Assembly (NCBI RefSeq): GCF_029278565.1
Contig: NZ_CP119561.1
Span: 62,001-126,000 of the forward strand
DNA: 64,000 nucleotides
Direction of reading: 5' to 3'
Source of the DNA: Haloarcula halophila
GTDB lineage: Archaea; Halobacteriota; Halobacteria; Halobacteriales; Haloarculaceae
Numbering within the stretch: the first letter of the stretch is position 1; each line of letters begins with the position of its first letter. This document shows, in pieces, positions 26,555-34,799 of the stretch. The position numbers and the translations under genes are program-made. Under the pieces are notes generated by a model. That model was not told where the DNA came from. It ran no database searches and worked only from the letters and a program-made list of their open reading frames with translations.

Positions 26555-27583
26555 TCAGGTAGGTGAGGACGACTGACCGTCCGCCCGGAGCGCAGTTATG
26601 CTGCTGTAGACGACGGCCCCGCTGACCAGTAGCGCGGAGCCGAGGATGAGTACCAGACTGACCGTATTGAGCACGTCGATACCGTAGACGTTTCCGATTT
26701 CACGAACTGCAACAGCTAGCGCGCCACCGAGCAGCATCAGCCCGAAGTAGATCTTGATGTCGTCTTCGTCGACGATACTCGTCGCGGCCGAGCCCACACG
26801 GGCACCGAAGGCGCTCCCTGCAAGCAGCGGGAGGACGATCGAGAGGTCGACACCGCCGTCCAGTGCGTACAGGAAGCTCCCGAGACCGCCCGAAAAGACG
26901 ATTTCGAAGAGGTCTGTCCCGACGGCGATGGGAACTGGCACGCCGATGAGGTAGAACAATGCGGGCATACGAATGAACCCACCCCCGACACCGAGGAAGC
27001 CTGAGAGCAGTCCGGTGACGAACGCGACGGCTAGTATCAGCCACAGCGAGACGCTAACGTCCCCACGTAGCGATATCATCGGTGGGGCGTTGTACGACTG
27101 AATCTTCTTGGCGATGTCCGGGATGTCGTCGGGGTCAACCTTCGCGTCCGCGGCGTCGTGATCGATACCACCATCATTGTCGCCACCTCGCAGCGCCTCG
27201 TACGTGACGAAAGCGCCGATACCGCCCAGCAGGACAACGTACGTGACGCTGATGATGCTGCCAGCCATCCCAAGGGTCTCGAGGTGGAGGACAATCTCTT
27301 TCCCGACTTCGATGCCGGCGGTTGTGCCCGCGATCATCAGTATCCCCAGCTTGTAGTCTACCTGTCCCATGTCGCGGTGTTTCAGCGTCGCAATGACCGA
27401 GGTTCCGAAGACGAACGCGAGTCCGCTCCCCACGGCGACCCGTGTAGGATAACCCATCACCAACAGTGCCGGCGTGACCAGAAACGAGCCGCCCATCCCG
27501 AAAAAGCCGAAGAGGACGCCGATGAGGAGACCGAACCCGATGAACAGCACGAACACCGCCAGACTGAGTCCCAGTATCTCCAT
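26555..27583 (-). CDS. TauE/SafE-family sulfite/organosulfonate exporter
   Basis: 342 residues, about eight to nine spans in two halves, each starting with a glycine-rich GxLxGFFGxGGG motif: FGLLIGVLFGFFGMGGSFLVTPAL and FVTGLLSGFLGVGGGFIRMPAL. A hydrophilic loop (about 130-165) separates the halves. Family members export sulfite, sulfoacetate or related anions. It follows the small membrane gene at 27587 by 3 bp. Confidence 0.85.
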   Translation of the reverse strand: MEILGLSLAVFVLFIGFGLLIGVLFGFFGMGGSFLVTPALLVMGYPTRVAVGSGLAFVFGTSVIATLKHRDMGQVDYKLGILMIAGTTAGIEVGKEIVLHLETLGMAGSIISVTYVVLLGGIGAFVTYEALRGGDNDGGIDHDAADAKVDPDDIPDIAKKIQSYNAPPMISLRGDVSVSLWLILAVAFVTGLLSGFLGVGGGFIRMPALFYLIGVPVPIAVGTDLFEIVFSGGLGSFLYALDGGVDLSIVLPLLAGSAFGARVGSAATSIVDEDDIKIYFGLMLLGGALAVAVREIGNVYGIDVLNTVSLVLILGSALLVSGAVVYSSITALRADGQSSSPT

Positions 27584-27586
27584 CCG

Positions 27587-27748
27587 TCACTCCCCTTTGA
27601 GTTGTGTGACCACACGGTCTCCGAATGCCTGTTCGAGCGCGCCGTAGCCGACGTAGAGGACCGCAGCCTCTAGGAGCACTGCGCCGATGAGCATCGCTGC
27701 GTCGGCACCGCCTGCGCCCATCGATGCGAATGCCGCGAGGTCTACCAT
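27587..27748 (-). CDS. Small membrane protein upstream of TauE (DUF7512-like)
   Basis: 53 residues from ATG at 27748 (MVDLAAFASMGAGG). One hydrophobic span, AAMLIGAVLLEAAVLYVGYGAL, followed by a short charged end. It directly precedes the TauE-like gene; I recall the pairing of this tiny protein with TauE exporters in halophiles as DUF7512, not verified. Confidence 0.7.
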   Translation of the reverse strand: MVDLAAFASMGAGGADAAMLIGAVLLEAAVLYVGYGALEQAFGDRVVTQLKGE

Positions 27749-28077
27749 CGGTACCCGCCTCCTGAATTGTGCTGTCGTGTGCATATCATACTTTTCTGAT
27801 TAGTCCACCCTAGCCGGAGGGTACTGATAACGGTTTTGGGTAGAAAAAACAATATTACTACAGGGTATCACACCGCTATCCCACGGAAATATCTGTATAC
27901 ATTATACAGATATCTGGAAGCTCCGTTAGCCGTTCTAAAACCACTTTATCGGGCGTAATTAAGTTGCGCGCGCCGTTCTCCAACGCGCTCCCGAGTGGAT
28001 ATCAGTCTGGCAGGACCCCGTGTTACGACTACAAGCGCAGCCAACATTTTACAGTCTATTACCCTTCTCTCGCACAC
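27749..28077. other. Divergent intergenic region
   Basis: About 330 bp between the TauE operon and the universal-stress-like gene. No gene is seen. It contains the 25-bp perfect palindrome at 27889-27913 and ends at a second, 27-bp one. Confidence 0.6.
27889..27913. promoter_or_regulatory. Perfect 25-bp palindrome (operator candidate)
   Basis: Arms ATATCTGTATA (27889-27899) and TATACAGATAT (27903-27913) are exact inverse complements separated by CAT. The inner TGTATA/TATACA half-sites recur with an 11-bp spacer at 31784-31806 and, with one mismatch, at 34751-34773. Its place about 140 bp before the TauE operon start suggests a regulator site. Confidence 0.6.
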
Positions 28078-28104
28078 TAATATTGTACATATAAAACAAT
28101 ATTA
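28078..28104. promoter_or_regulatory. 27-bp inverted repeat over the promoter of the stress-protein gene
   Basis: TAATATTGT (28078-28086) and ACAATATTA (28096-28104) are perfect inverse complements with a 9-bp spacer containing TATAAA. It lies 24 bp before the ATG at 28129, that is over the expected TATA box of a leaderless mRNA, so a bound protein would block transcription. Confidence 0.55.
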
Positions 28105-28128
28105 ATGGTCGGCCACGTACAGTCGAAT

Positions 28129-28374
28129 ATGAGGGCCATCTATGCGACAGCCCTCTCGGCGGCGAGTGAAGCGGCGATACAGAACGAGACGTGTCTGGAC
28201 TGTCTCGGCCGCATCGGTGTCGACACCATCCACCTCGTCACGGTCATCCCATCGAACGTCCACGTGGGAATGAACTTCAGCAAGCGGCGCGAACAGAAGC
28301 TGGCGCGCTATCAGAACGTGATGGAGAACGCTGGGTTCGACATCTACCTCGTCCCGCCGCTACGGACAGCCTGA
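28129..28374 (+). CDS. Universal-stress-protein-like fragment
   Basis: 81 residues from ATG at 28129 (MRAIYATALSAASEAA); an ATG at 28105 would add 8. The first 60 residues resemble the N-terminal half of UspA proteins (RIGVDTIHLVTVIPSNVH, then RREQKLARYQNVMENAGFD), but full UspA domains are about 140 residues and have a GxxG-x9-G-S/T ATP loop that is absent. The last residues LVPPLRTA look unrelated. The next gene, convergent, starts 3 bp after the stop, so a deletion probably truncated it. Confidence 0.65.
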   Translation: MRAIYATALSAASEAAIQNETCLDCLGRIGVDTIHLVTVIPSNVHVGMNFSKRREQKLARYQNVMENAGFDIYLVPPLRTA

Positions 28375-28377
28375 CGG

Positions 28378-29559
28378 TCAGAGCGCGCTCATCGCGGTCA
28401 TGGATCCGAAGCCAACCGCCAGAGCGAGGGCGAACGACCCGGCCCACGCGCCGACCGTAAGCGCAATTTTTCTCGGATCGACAGCCTCACTCCCTCCGAC
28501 CGCGGCGCCGCTTCCGATGATGGCGCTGACCACGATCTCGTTGAACGACACCGGCACACCGAGGAAGACGGCGAGCTGGGCGATGAGGAACGAAGGGACG
28601 AGTGCAGCGATAGAGCGCCGCGGCCCCAGTGAAGAGTAGTCCTGTGCGAGCGACTTTATCATCCGAGGCGCGCCGGTCCAGGATCCGACGAGGATACCGA
28701 GGCCGCCGCCCAGCAGGACAACCGCTGGTGAGAGCATCCCGACCTCCTCCAGTAGTGGGAGCAGCGGGCCGACCGCGAGTCCGACCTGACTGCCCCCGGC
28801 CGAAAAGGCGACTAATGAACCGAGCGCCAACAGGACGTGCCTGAGCCCGCCGGCTTCGTCGCGGCGGATATCTCGATACACCATGCCCCACACCGCGAGG
28901 GCGACGACACCGGAGAGCACGGTTATCGCTACGAGCCCATTGATGCCGAGCAGCCGCCGTCCAAGGCCGGTCAGCGAGCCTGGAGCGCCACCGGGGCCGA
29001 GAAACGCGAACTCGACGTTGGCAAGCACGACACCGACCAACGCAGCCAGCGTCGGAATCGTGGCCGCTTCCGGAACGTCCGGCCGCGGCAACACGCTGGC
29101 GATTGCGTAGGCGAGGCCGCCGCCGACGACCGGTGTCAACACCCAGATGGCCCCGATTTGCTGGTACTTATCCCAGACCGGCGAACCACCGAGGGCCATC
29201 CCAACACCGATTACCGCGCCGGTGACAGTAAAGGCCGTCGCGATGGGGTAGCCGGTGTAGATGCCGACGGCCATGAGTCCGGCGCCTGCCAGTAGTGCGA
29301 CAATGACACCCGTTGCAGGGAGGGTGACACCGCCGACGAGGCCGCGTCCGACTGCCTCCGAGACGTTCGCCCCCTGTGTCACCGCACCGGCGAGCCCGAA
29401 GATGCCGACGACAAAGGCCGCCTTCATGGTCGAGATAGCGTTGGCACCGACGGCGGGCGCGAAAGGTGTCGCGCCGCTGGAGCCGGCACCGATGACCCAG
29501 GACATAAACAGGCTGGCGATACCGGCGGTCAGGAAGAGGGCGAGAAGTTGGAGTTCCAT
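28378..29559 (-). CDS. PiT-family anion permease
   Basis: 393 residues, about ten spans, PF01384-type halves: VGANAISTMKAAFVVGIFG near residue 38 and VSFNEIVVSAIIGSGAAVGG near residue 340. In phosphate members the first half has N-D; here it is N-A. Family members outside phosphate uptake carry sulfate or thiosulfate (CysP). Last gene of the minus-strand operon with rhodanese and YeeE/YedE genes, so a sulfur anion is the likely substrate. Confidence 0.75.
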   Translation of the reverse strand: MELQLLALFLTAGIASLFMSWVIGAGSSGATPFAPAVGANAISTMKAAFVVGIFGLAGAVTQGANVSEAVGRGLVGGVTLPATGVIVALLAGAGLMAVGIYTGYPIATAFTVTGAVIGVGMALGGSPVWDKYQQIGAIWVLTPVVGGGLAYAIASVLPRPDVPEAATIPTLAALVGVVLANVEFAFLGPGGAPGSLTGLGRRLLGINGLVAITVLSGVVALAVWGMVYRDIRRDEAGGLRHVLLALGSLVAFSAGGSQVGLAVGPLLPLLEEVGMLSPAVVLLGGGLGILVGSWTGAPRMIKSLAQDYSSLGPRRSIAALVPSFLIAQLAVFLGVPVSFNEIVVSAIIGSGAAVGGSEAVDPRKIALTVGAWAGSFALALAVGFGSMTAMSAL

Positions 29560-29580
29560 TGCGACAGACGTGAGTAGTGT

Positions 29581-30051
29581 TCAGTCCGCACCCGTGGGTG
29601 CGGGGTCGACGCTGTCGGCTGCCCGGCTTCGCCACCATCCCTGCAGGTACGCCCCAAGGAACATCCCTGCCAGCGCCCAGAGGATCGTCACGTTGCCGAT
29701 CCCGAGGCTGGCGTAGGCAGCACCAGGACAGATGCCTGACAGCCCCCAGCCGACGCCGAAGACAGCGCCGCCGACCAGCACGTTCCGGTCGAAGGACTTG
29801 AGCCGGCGTTCGAACCGATCGCCGGTCAGTGGCGCTCGGTCCAGCACGTGCGGCATGACGAAGAACACGACCCCCGTGACGGCCGCGCCGCCAAACATCA
29901 CGAACAGCAGGCCGAAGTCCTCGAACTGGAGGAAGTTCAACACCACTTCGGGGCGGGCCATGTGGCTGTAGCCCAGCCCGAAGCCGAAGATGAGTCCGCC
30001 GACAAGCACGAGCGGGATGAACAGCGGATGGCGGTCACTGGACCCCGTCAT
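29581..30051 (-). CDS. YeeE/YedE (DUF6691) sulfur-transport half, C-terminal type
   Basis: 156 residues from ATG at 30051 (MTGSSDRHPLFIPLVL). About four spans; the motif GVGWGLSGICPGAAYASLG near residue 110 is the conserved YedE loop with its cysteine. The start overlaps the stop of the preceding half by 1 bp, so both halves are made together. Family members take up thiosulfate or related sulfur species. An upstream extension of this frame is read through the neighbour and rejected. Confidence 0.82.
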   Translation of the reverse strand: MTGSSDRHPLFIPLVLVGGLIFGFGLGYSHMARPEVVLNFLQFEDFGLLFVMFGGAAVTGVVFFVMPHVLDRAPLTGDRFERRLKSFDRNVLVGGAVFGVGWGLSGICPGAAYASLGIGNVTILWALAGMFLGAYLQGWWRSRAADSVDPAPTGAD

Positions 30052-30542
30052 TACGGCGTCACCCCCAGTGCGGCGACGATCTGTGCGGTCAGTATCGCCA
30101 CCAACAGGAAGGCGAGCACGCCCGCAATGGACGTTTTCGAGGCCGACCCCACGCCACAAACGCCGTGGCCCGAAGTGCAGCCCTTCCCGACTCGTGTCCC
30201 GATGCCGACGAAGACGCCGCCCAACAGGAGTCGCCACCACGAGACGTCTGTTGTCCACGCGCCGCCCTGATAGACCACCGCGTACACCGCAGCCCCGAGG
30301 ATAATACCGAGCGTGAACACGATCCGCCAGTCCCGTGAAGCCACGTACTGCTGGAACCGCGACTGGCCGGAGACGTACGACAGCGTCGACTCAAGGAACG
30401 TGCTCGCGCCGGCGCTGATACCGGTGCCCACGTAGATTACGGCCGCGCCGAGACCGACGAAGAGCCCGCCGATGGCGTACCGGCTGATGCCGTTGGGGAA
30501 CAGTTCGGCGGCCAACTGCAGCGGGACTGGATCAGCTACCAT
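30051..30542 (-). CDS. YeeE/YedE sulfur-transport half, N-terminal type
   Basis: 163 residues, about four spans. GTRVGKGCTSGHGVCGVG near residue 118 is the family signature with two cysteines that handle the sulfane sulfur in TsuA. TGISAGASTFLE precedes it. Split YeeE/YedE pairs of this size are common and act as one transporter. Confidence 0.85.
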   Translation of the reverse strand: MVADPVPLQLAAELFPNGISRYAIGGLFVGLGAAVIYVGTGISAGASTFLESTLSYVSGQSRFQQYVASRDWRIVFTLGIILGAAVYAVVYQGGAWTTDVSWWRLLLGGVFVGIGTRVGKGCTSGHGVCGVGSASKTSIAGVLAFLLVAILTAQIVAALGVTP

Positions 30543-30548
30543 TACTGT

Positions 30549-31742
30549 TCAGTCACCCGCGAGCGATTCCTGGCTCGCCGCGCAGTTGTTGGGACCCAGT
30601 TCCAGCGTGAACGCCTCGTCGTCGTCGACGGCGTTCTGTCCGAGGTTCGTCGCGATGATGTCCTCGTAGTTGGCCGGCCGCGGCGGCATGTCGGCCAGAA
30701 TCGTTTCGACGAAGTCGTCCTCGTCCATGGTCAGCGCGTCCATCTCCTCGACGAGCTGGCCGAGTGGTGCGGTGTAGGTGGTGTCGTCGGCCGGTTCAGC
30801 CGCGTCGCTGAAGTGCGCGCCTCCGACGAGCGTGTCGTCGGGCAGCGTGAGCACGCGCTCCTGCAGCGACTCGTAGAGCATGCGCGCGGCGTCGGATGCG
30901 CCCTCGTCGCCCTCTTCGAGGTCCGGCCGGGCGACGCTCTCGATAAAGAGCCCGTCGCCGGTGGCGAGCAGGCTGTCACCGACGAGGTAGGAGGTCATCC
31001 CGGTGGTGTGGCCGGGCGTCGCGACGGTTTCGATGGTCACGTCGCCGACGTGGAACTCGTCACCGTCCTCGGCGTTGGCGAGGTCGGCGGCGTAGGTGAC
31101 GCCGCGGTCGACGGACGCCGCGGGTATAACACCCTCGACGCCCTCGTCGTCAAGGTCACGAACCCCGGAGATGTGGTCCGCGTGAATGTGTGTGTCGAGT
31201 GCGTATTTCAAGTCGACACCCAGCTCATCGGCGTTGTCAAGGTAGCGGTCGGTGAAGGCCCGAAGCGGGTCAATGACCGCGGCCTCGCCGTCGTCGTAGA
31301 CGAAGTAGCCAAGACACCCGGAGGACGGGCGCTGGTACTGCAGCAGCGTCCCGGGACCGTCGTACTCGGCGACTTCGACGGCGTCGTAAATGCGGGCCCA
31401 GCCGTTCATCCCGTCTTCGAGGTGGTGCACGTCGTAGCCGCGTTCTGCCAGCGTGCCCGCGACGTACTCGCTGGCACCGCCCTTGGCACAGAGGACCGTG
31501 ACCTCGCGGTCCTCGGGAACCTCTTCGAGCACGCCCTCGTCCAAGTCATCCTCCAGGAAGTGGAAGTACGGAACGTTGGACGAGTCGACGTTATCACCGT
31601 CGATATGCCACTCCTCGTATTCCCCCGACATGCGCGTGTCGAGGATTGTGACCGACTCTCCGCCGTCGATTCGCTGTTTCAGCGTTTCGGGTGGGACAGA
31701 TTCGACTTCTGCGTCCGGCGTCGGGAAGTCTTCAGCGTTCAT
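30549..31742 (-). CDS. Rhodanese plus metallo-beta-lactamase (persulfide dioxygenase-like)
   Basis: 397 residues from ATG at 31742 (MNAEDFPTPD). An N-terminal rhodanese domain (about 15-120) has its active cysteine in VLCAKGGASEY. From about 130 an ETHE1/glyoxalase-II-type domain shows DTHIHADHISG, ATPGHTTGMTSY and LATGDGLFIES, the non-haem iron ligands. Such proteins oxidise persulfide to sulfite, which the exporter and transporters here could handle. First gene of the operon to the PiT-like permease. A further C-terminal cysteine, NNCAAS, is at the end. Confidence 0.88.
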   Translation of the reverse strand: MNAEDFPTPDAEVESVPPETLKQRIDGGESVTILDTRMSGEYEEWHIDGDNVDSSNVPYFHFLEDDLDEGVLEEVPEDREVTVLCAKGGASEYVAGTLAERGYDVHHLEDGMNGWARIYDAVEVAEYDGPGTLLQYQRPSSGCLGYFVYDDGEAAVIDPLRAFTDRYLDNADELGVDLKYALDTHIHADHISGVRDLDDEGVEGVIPAASVDRGVTYAADLANAEDGDEFHVGDVTIETVATPGHTTGMTSYLVGDSLLATGDGLFIESVARPDLEEGDEGASDAARMLYESLQERVLTLPDDTLVGGAHFSDAAEPADDTTYTAPLGQLVEEMDALTMDEDDFVETILADMPPRPANYEDIIATNLGQNAVDDDEAFTLELGPNNCAASQESLAGD

Positions 31743-31783
31743 GTAGTACACTCATTGGTACAGGGTTGAAGGATAAAAGAGTT

Positions 31784-31806
31784 TGTATAGAAATTCCCAA
31801 TATACA
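31784..31806. promoter_or_regulatory. TGTATA-N11-TATACA operator candidate
   Basis: Perfect 6-bp arms TGTATA (31784-31789) and TATACA (31801-31806). It is 42-64 bp upstream of the rhodanese/MBL start. TACACAAT at 31803-31810 overlaps it. The same arrangement occurs at 34751-34773. Confidence 0.55.
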
Positions 31807-31947
31807 CAATATCAATATCTGAGTATAGTTCGATTGAAACAATAACTGTCGCTTCAAGGGCTCTGAGTGGGTTATTTTTCCCCTCTCCCCGTATACAGAA
31901 GTTCTATTATAGCACAATAATCGACATTCTTTTAACCACCGAGATAA

Positions 31948-31955
31948 TATTGTGT
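31948..31955 (+). promoter_or_regulatory. ATTGTGTA half-site upstream of tusA
   Basis: ATTGTGTA within TAATATTGTGTAG, 36 bp before the TusA-like start; TAATATTGT is also the arm of the palindrome at 28078. Sequence between 31748 and 31991 is AT-rich, serves both divergent operons, and holds no gene. Confidence 0.45.
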
Positions 31956-31991
31956 AGTAGCTCCAATACAGTAGCTGGAGTCCTTCCAACA

Positions 31992-32237
31992 ATGAATGAA
32001 GCATTCGATATCACGGAGACGCTCGACGTGAAAGGTGCATCGTGTCCTATGCCCGTCGTCAAGACCAAGAACGCCATCGACAACCTCGCCGAGGGGTCGG
32101 TACTGGAGGTGCTGGCCACGGACAGCGGCAGCATGAGCGACATCGAGGGATGGGCTGAAGGAACGACTGGCGTCGAACTACTCGAACAGGTTGAGGACGG
32201 CAACGTGTACAAGCACTACGTCGAGAAGACGGCCTAA
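31992..32237 (+). CDS. TusA-family sulfur carrier, copy 1
   Basis: 81 residues. The sulfur-accepting cysteine lies in VKGASCPMPVVKTKNA near residue 19, the exact TusA/SirA motif. TusA carries persulfide sulfur between donors such as rhodanese and acceptors such as DsrE. Start ATG at 31992. Divergent from the rhodanese operon; followed by the DsrE-like gene after 1 bp. Confidence 0.9.
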   Translation: MNEAFDITETLDVKGASCPMPVVKTKNAIDNLAEGSVLEVLATDSGSMSDIEGWAEGTTGVELLEQVEDGNVYKHYVEKTA

Positions 32238-32238
32238 C

Positions 32239-32811
32239 ATGAGTACGGACACACCGTCGGCGGGCGACAGCGATTCGATGACCGAGGCCGAGCTACAGGC
32301 CCGAATCGAAGAGCTCGAGGAGACCGTCGCCGACCTGGAAGCCGACGACGAACAGAAGAAGATGACCATCGTCGCCACTCAGGGAACCTTCGACATGGCG
32401 TATCCGCCCCTCATCCTCGCCAGCACCGCGGCCGCCTTCGGCTGGGACGTCGTCGTGTTCCACACCTTCTGGGGGCTAGACATCCTCCACGAGGGAAAGT
32501 CCGGGAACCTCCAGCTGTCGGCTGTCGGAAATCCGAACATGCCGATGCCGAACGCGCTGGCGGCACTGCCAGGCATGGACCGGATGGCGACACGTATGAT
32601 GGAAAAGCGCATCGACGACAACGGAACGGCGACGATCGACGAACTCATCGAGCTATCGTTGGACCAGGGTGTCGAACTCCAGGCCTGCCAGATGACCATC
32701 GAGTTGATGGACTACGACGAGGACGACTTCTACGACGACGTCACCGTTGGGGTCGGCGCGGCCACTGCACTCCAGCACATGGCCGAATCCGACATCCAGC
32801 TGCTCGTCTGA
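32239..32811 (+). CDS. DsrE/DsrF/DrsH-like (DsrE2A) protein
   Basis: 190 residues: an acidic coiled start (residues 14-40, MTEAELQARIEELEETVADL), then the DsrE fold with KKMTIVATQGTFDMAYPPLILASTAAAFG and, near residue 150, VELQACQMTIELM with the conserved cysteine. DsrE2 proteins exchange sulfane sulfur with TusA and rhodanese, the combination present here. They are usually membrane-associated. Confidence 0.88.
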   Translation: MSTDTPSAGDSDSMTEAELQARIEELEETVADLEADDEQKKMTIVATQGTFDMAYPPLILASTAAAFGWDVVVFHTFWGLDILHEGKSGNLQLSAVGNPNMPMPNALAALPGMDRMATRMMEKRIDDNGTATIDELIELSLDQGVELQACQMTIELMDYDEDDFYDDVTVGVGAATALQHMAESDIQLLV

Positions 32812-32852
32812 GCGGCGACAGCCCCTGTGAGATTTCCCGCTGGAGTAAACAA

Positions 32853-33563
32853 ATGAACCAAACAATCGCAATCGTCGACGCATCAGTCGGTGAGACGCCC
32901 GCAGAGCGCAACCTGAGCCGGTCGCTCGACGCCGAGACGCAGGTGTACAAAGTCAGCGACGGTCGGTTTCCACCTGTCCCGACCGGACCAAACCGACGGT
33001 ACGACGGCGTGGTCGTCAGCGGCTCACAGACGTCGGTGTACGACGACCTCGACTGGATTCACGACCTCACGTCGTGGATTCGGGACGTCCATCGAGCGGA
33101 CGTGCCGACGCTGGGGATTTGCTGGGGCCATCAGTTCCTCGCGCAGTCCCTCGGCGGCCGCGTGGTCGACATGGGCGAACACGAACTGGGCTACCGAACG
33201 GTTCGCCGGCGGGGCGACGACCCGCTGTTTGCCGACATGCCCGCGTCATTCACCGCGTTCCAGACCCATTCGGACAGAGTCGCCGAACTACCGCCGGGCA
33301 GTGCCGAACTGGCGCGAAACGATTACGGGATACAGGCGTTCCGTCTGGGTACGCGCTACGGCGTCCAGTTCCATCCCGAGTACGACCGCGAAACGGCCGA
33401 GTGGGTCATCGGTAACAAGGAGCTCACCGACGACCGGCGGGCGGCAGTGACGGCGACGATTACCGACGAATCGGTCGCGGCCGCCCGTGATGCGACGACG
33501 GTGTTCGGCAACTTCCTCGAACTGGTCGCCGCCCACCAGCGTCGGCCGGATCGGTTCGGCTGA
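32853..33563 (+). CDS. Class I glutamine amidotransferase-like protein
   Basis: 236 residues. The nucleophile elbow is LGICWGHQFLAQSLGG near residue 90 and the catalytic His/Glu are in YGVQFHPEYDRETAEW near residue 170. It stands alone without a synthase partner, like GMP-synthase subunit A-type proteins or gamma-glutamyl hydrolases. It starts 41 bp after the DsrE-like gene; role in sulfur metabolism unknown, possibly gamma-glutamyl thiol turnover. Confidence 0.8.
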   Translation: MNQTIAIVDASVGETPAERNLSRSLDAETQVYKVSDGRFPPVPTGPNRRYDGVVVSGSQTSVYDDLDWIHDLTSWIRDVHRADVPTLGICWGHQFLAQSLGGRVVDMGEHELGYRTVRRRGDDPLFADMPASFTAFQTHSDRVAELPPGSAELARNDYGIQAFRLGTRYGVQFHPEYDRETAEWVIGNKELTDDRRAAVTATITDESVAAARDATTVFGNFLELVAAHQRRPDRFG

Positions 33564-33572
33564 CTCCGTCCG

Positions 33573-34724
33573 TCAGAGGTCCGCGTTCAGTTCAGTCGCG
33601 AGCCGGTCGACTTCCGACTCGGTGTTGACTGCGTGTATCGACGCTCGCACTGCTGAGGGCTCTGGCAGCGAGCGGACGACAATACCCGCATCGGCCAACC
33701 GTTCGACCGTCGCCTCCGGATTCGGGACGCCGACAGTCACGAGACCGGACTCGGGTGACACTGGACTCAGCAGTCGCTCGCTTGGCACCTGTTCGGTGAA
33801 ATGGGACACGAGCGTCCGGATTCGGGACTCGATACGGTCGACACCCACGTCTTCGATGGTATCGATGGCCTCCGCGAGCGCGACGTGCAGGGCGGGGTTG
33901 GCTGACCCGAGCTCGAACCGCCGGGCGCCCGCCGCGTACTCGAACGGGTCCGCCGTCGGCGTCTCGACGCTCCGGTAGCCCACCATTCTGGGTTGGAGTG
34001 AGTTGGCCGTGTCGCCGTCAATGTAGAGGAACCCCCCGCCCCAGAGCCCCAGCAGCCACTTGTGGCCCGCCGCGGCGACAGCGTCGGCCCCCCACGCCGA
34101 GACATCCATCGGCAGTTGGCCTGGTACCTGCACGGCGTCGACCAGCACGAATGCGCCCGCGTCGTGCGCGATATCGACCAGCTCGGAGACCGGCAGTCTG
34201 GTGCCGTGCGTCCACGTAACCGCGCTGAAACACGCGACGTCCGCACCCGAGACGGCCGTTTTGAAGCGTTCACGGTCCAGACGACCGCTCTCGGTCTCGA
34301 TGACGCGAACCTCGACACCCTCCCGCTCCAGCCGCTGCCACGGCAAGGTTCCGGCGGGGTGTTCGAGGTCGGTCCGGACCACCACGTCCCCGGCGTTGAG
34401 TCCGAGGCTGTCGGCTACCGCATTGATGCCGGCCGTCGTGCTCTCGGTCAGCGCGATCTCGTCGGGTTCCGCACCGACGAACGAGGCCACACGCGCCCGT
34501 ACATCGTCGAAAGCGTCGAAGGCGGTTCGGTAAGGGTCGTCCTCAACGAACGCGGCGTACTCGTGGGACGCGAAGAACTCACGGGCAGCCGAGACGACGT
34601 ATCGAGGGCTCGGCCCATGTGCGCCGTAGTTCATGTAGACGCCCCGTTGGAGCCCGGGGATGTCCGCCCGGAGTTCGCTCGGAGTGAGTGAACCGGTCAC
34701 CTGTTGCTGGTCGAACGAGGTCAT
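33573..34724 (-). CDS. Class V aminotransferase (cysteine-desulfurase-like fold)
   Basis: 383 residues. The PLP lysine is in VAAAGHKWLLGLWGG near residue 220 and the fold matches NifS/SufS or isopenicillin epimerase-like proteins (MNYGAHGPSPRYV, SVTAGINAV-like block). The active-site cysteine of desulfurases, expected near residue 345, is not seen: the segment reads LPEPSAVRASIHAVNTE. It is therefore perhaps a cysteine lyase or other beta-eliminating enzyme rather than a desulfurase. Convergent with the amidotransferase gene. Confidence 0.78.
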   Translation of the reverse strand: MTSFDQQQVTGSLTPSELRADIPGLQRGVYMNYGAHGPSPRYVVSAAREFFASHEYAAFVEDDPYRTAFDAFDDVRARVASFVGAEPDEIALTESTTAGINAVADSLGLNAGDVVVRTDLEHPAGTLPWQRLEREGVEVRVIETESGRLDRERFKTAVSGADVACFSAVTWTHGTRLPVSELVDIAHDAGAFVLVDAVQVPGQLPMDVSAWGADAVAAAGHKWLLGLWGGGFLYIDGDTANSLQPRMVGYRSVETPTADPFEYAAGARRFELGSANPALHVALAEAIDTIEDVGVDRIESRIRTLVSHFTEQVPSERLLSPVSPESGLVTVGVPNPEATVERLADAGIVVRSLPEPSAVRASIHAVNTESEVDRLATELNADL

Positions 34725-34750
34725 CGGGTGAGTCTACGCACCCAGTATCC

Positions 34751-34773
34751 AATATACTTGTGATTTCTATACA
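34751..34773. promoter_or_regulatory. Operator candidate, TGTATA-N11-TATATT type
   Basis: On the minus strand TGTATA, 11 bp, then TATATT; the spacer starts GAAAT, as in the site at 31784. It is 27-49 bp upstream of the class V aminotransferase start. Confidence 0.5.
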
Positions 34774-34799
34774 ATACTATCGTGCCGTCGAATCGCTCG

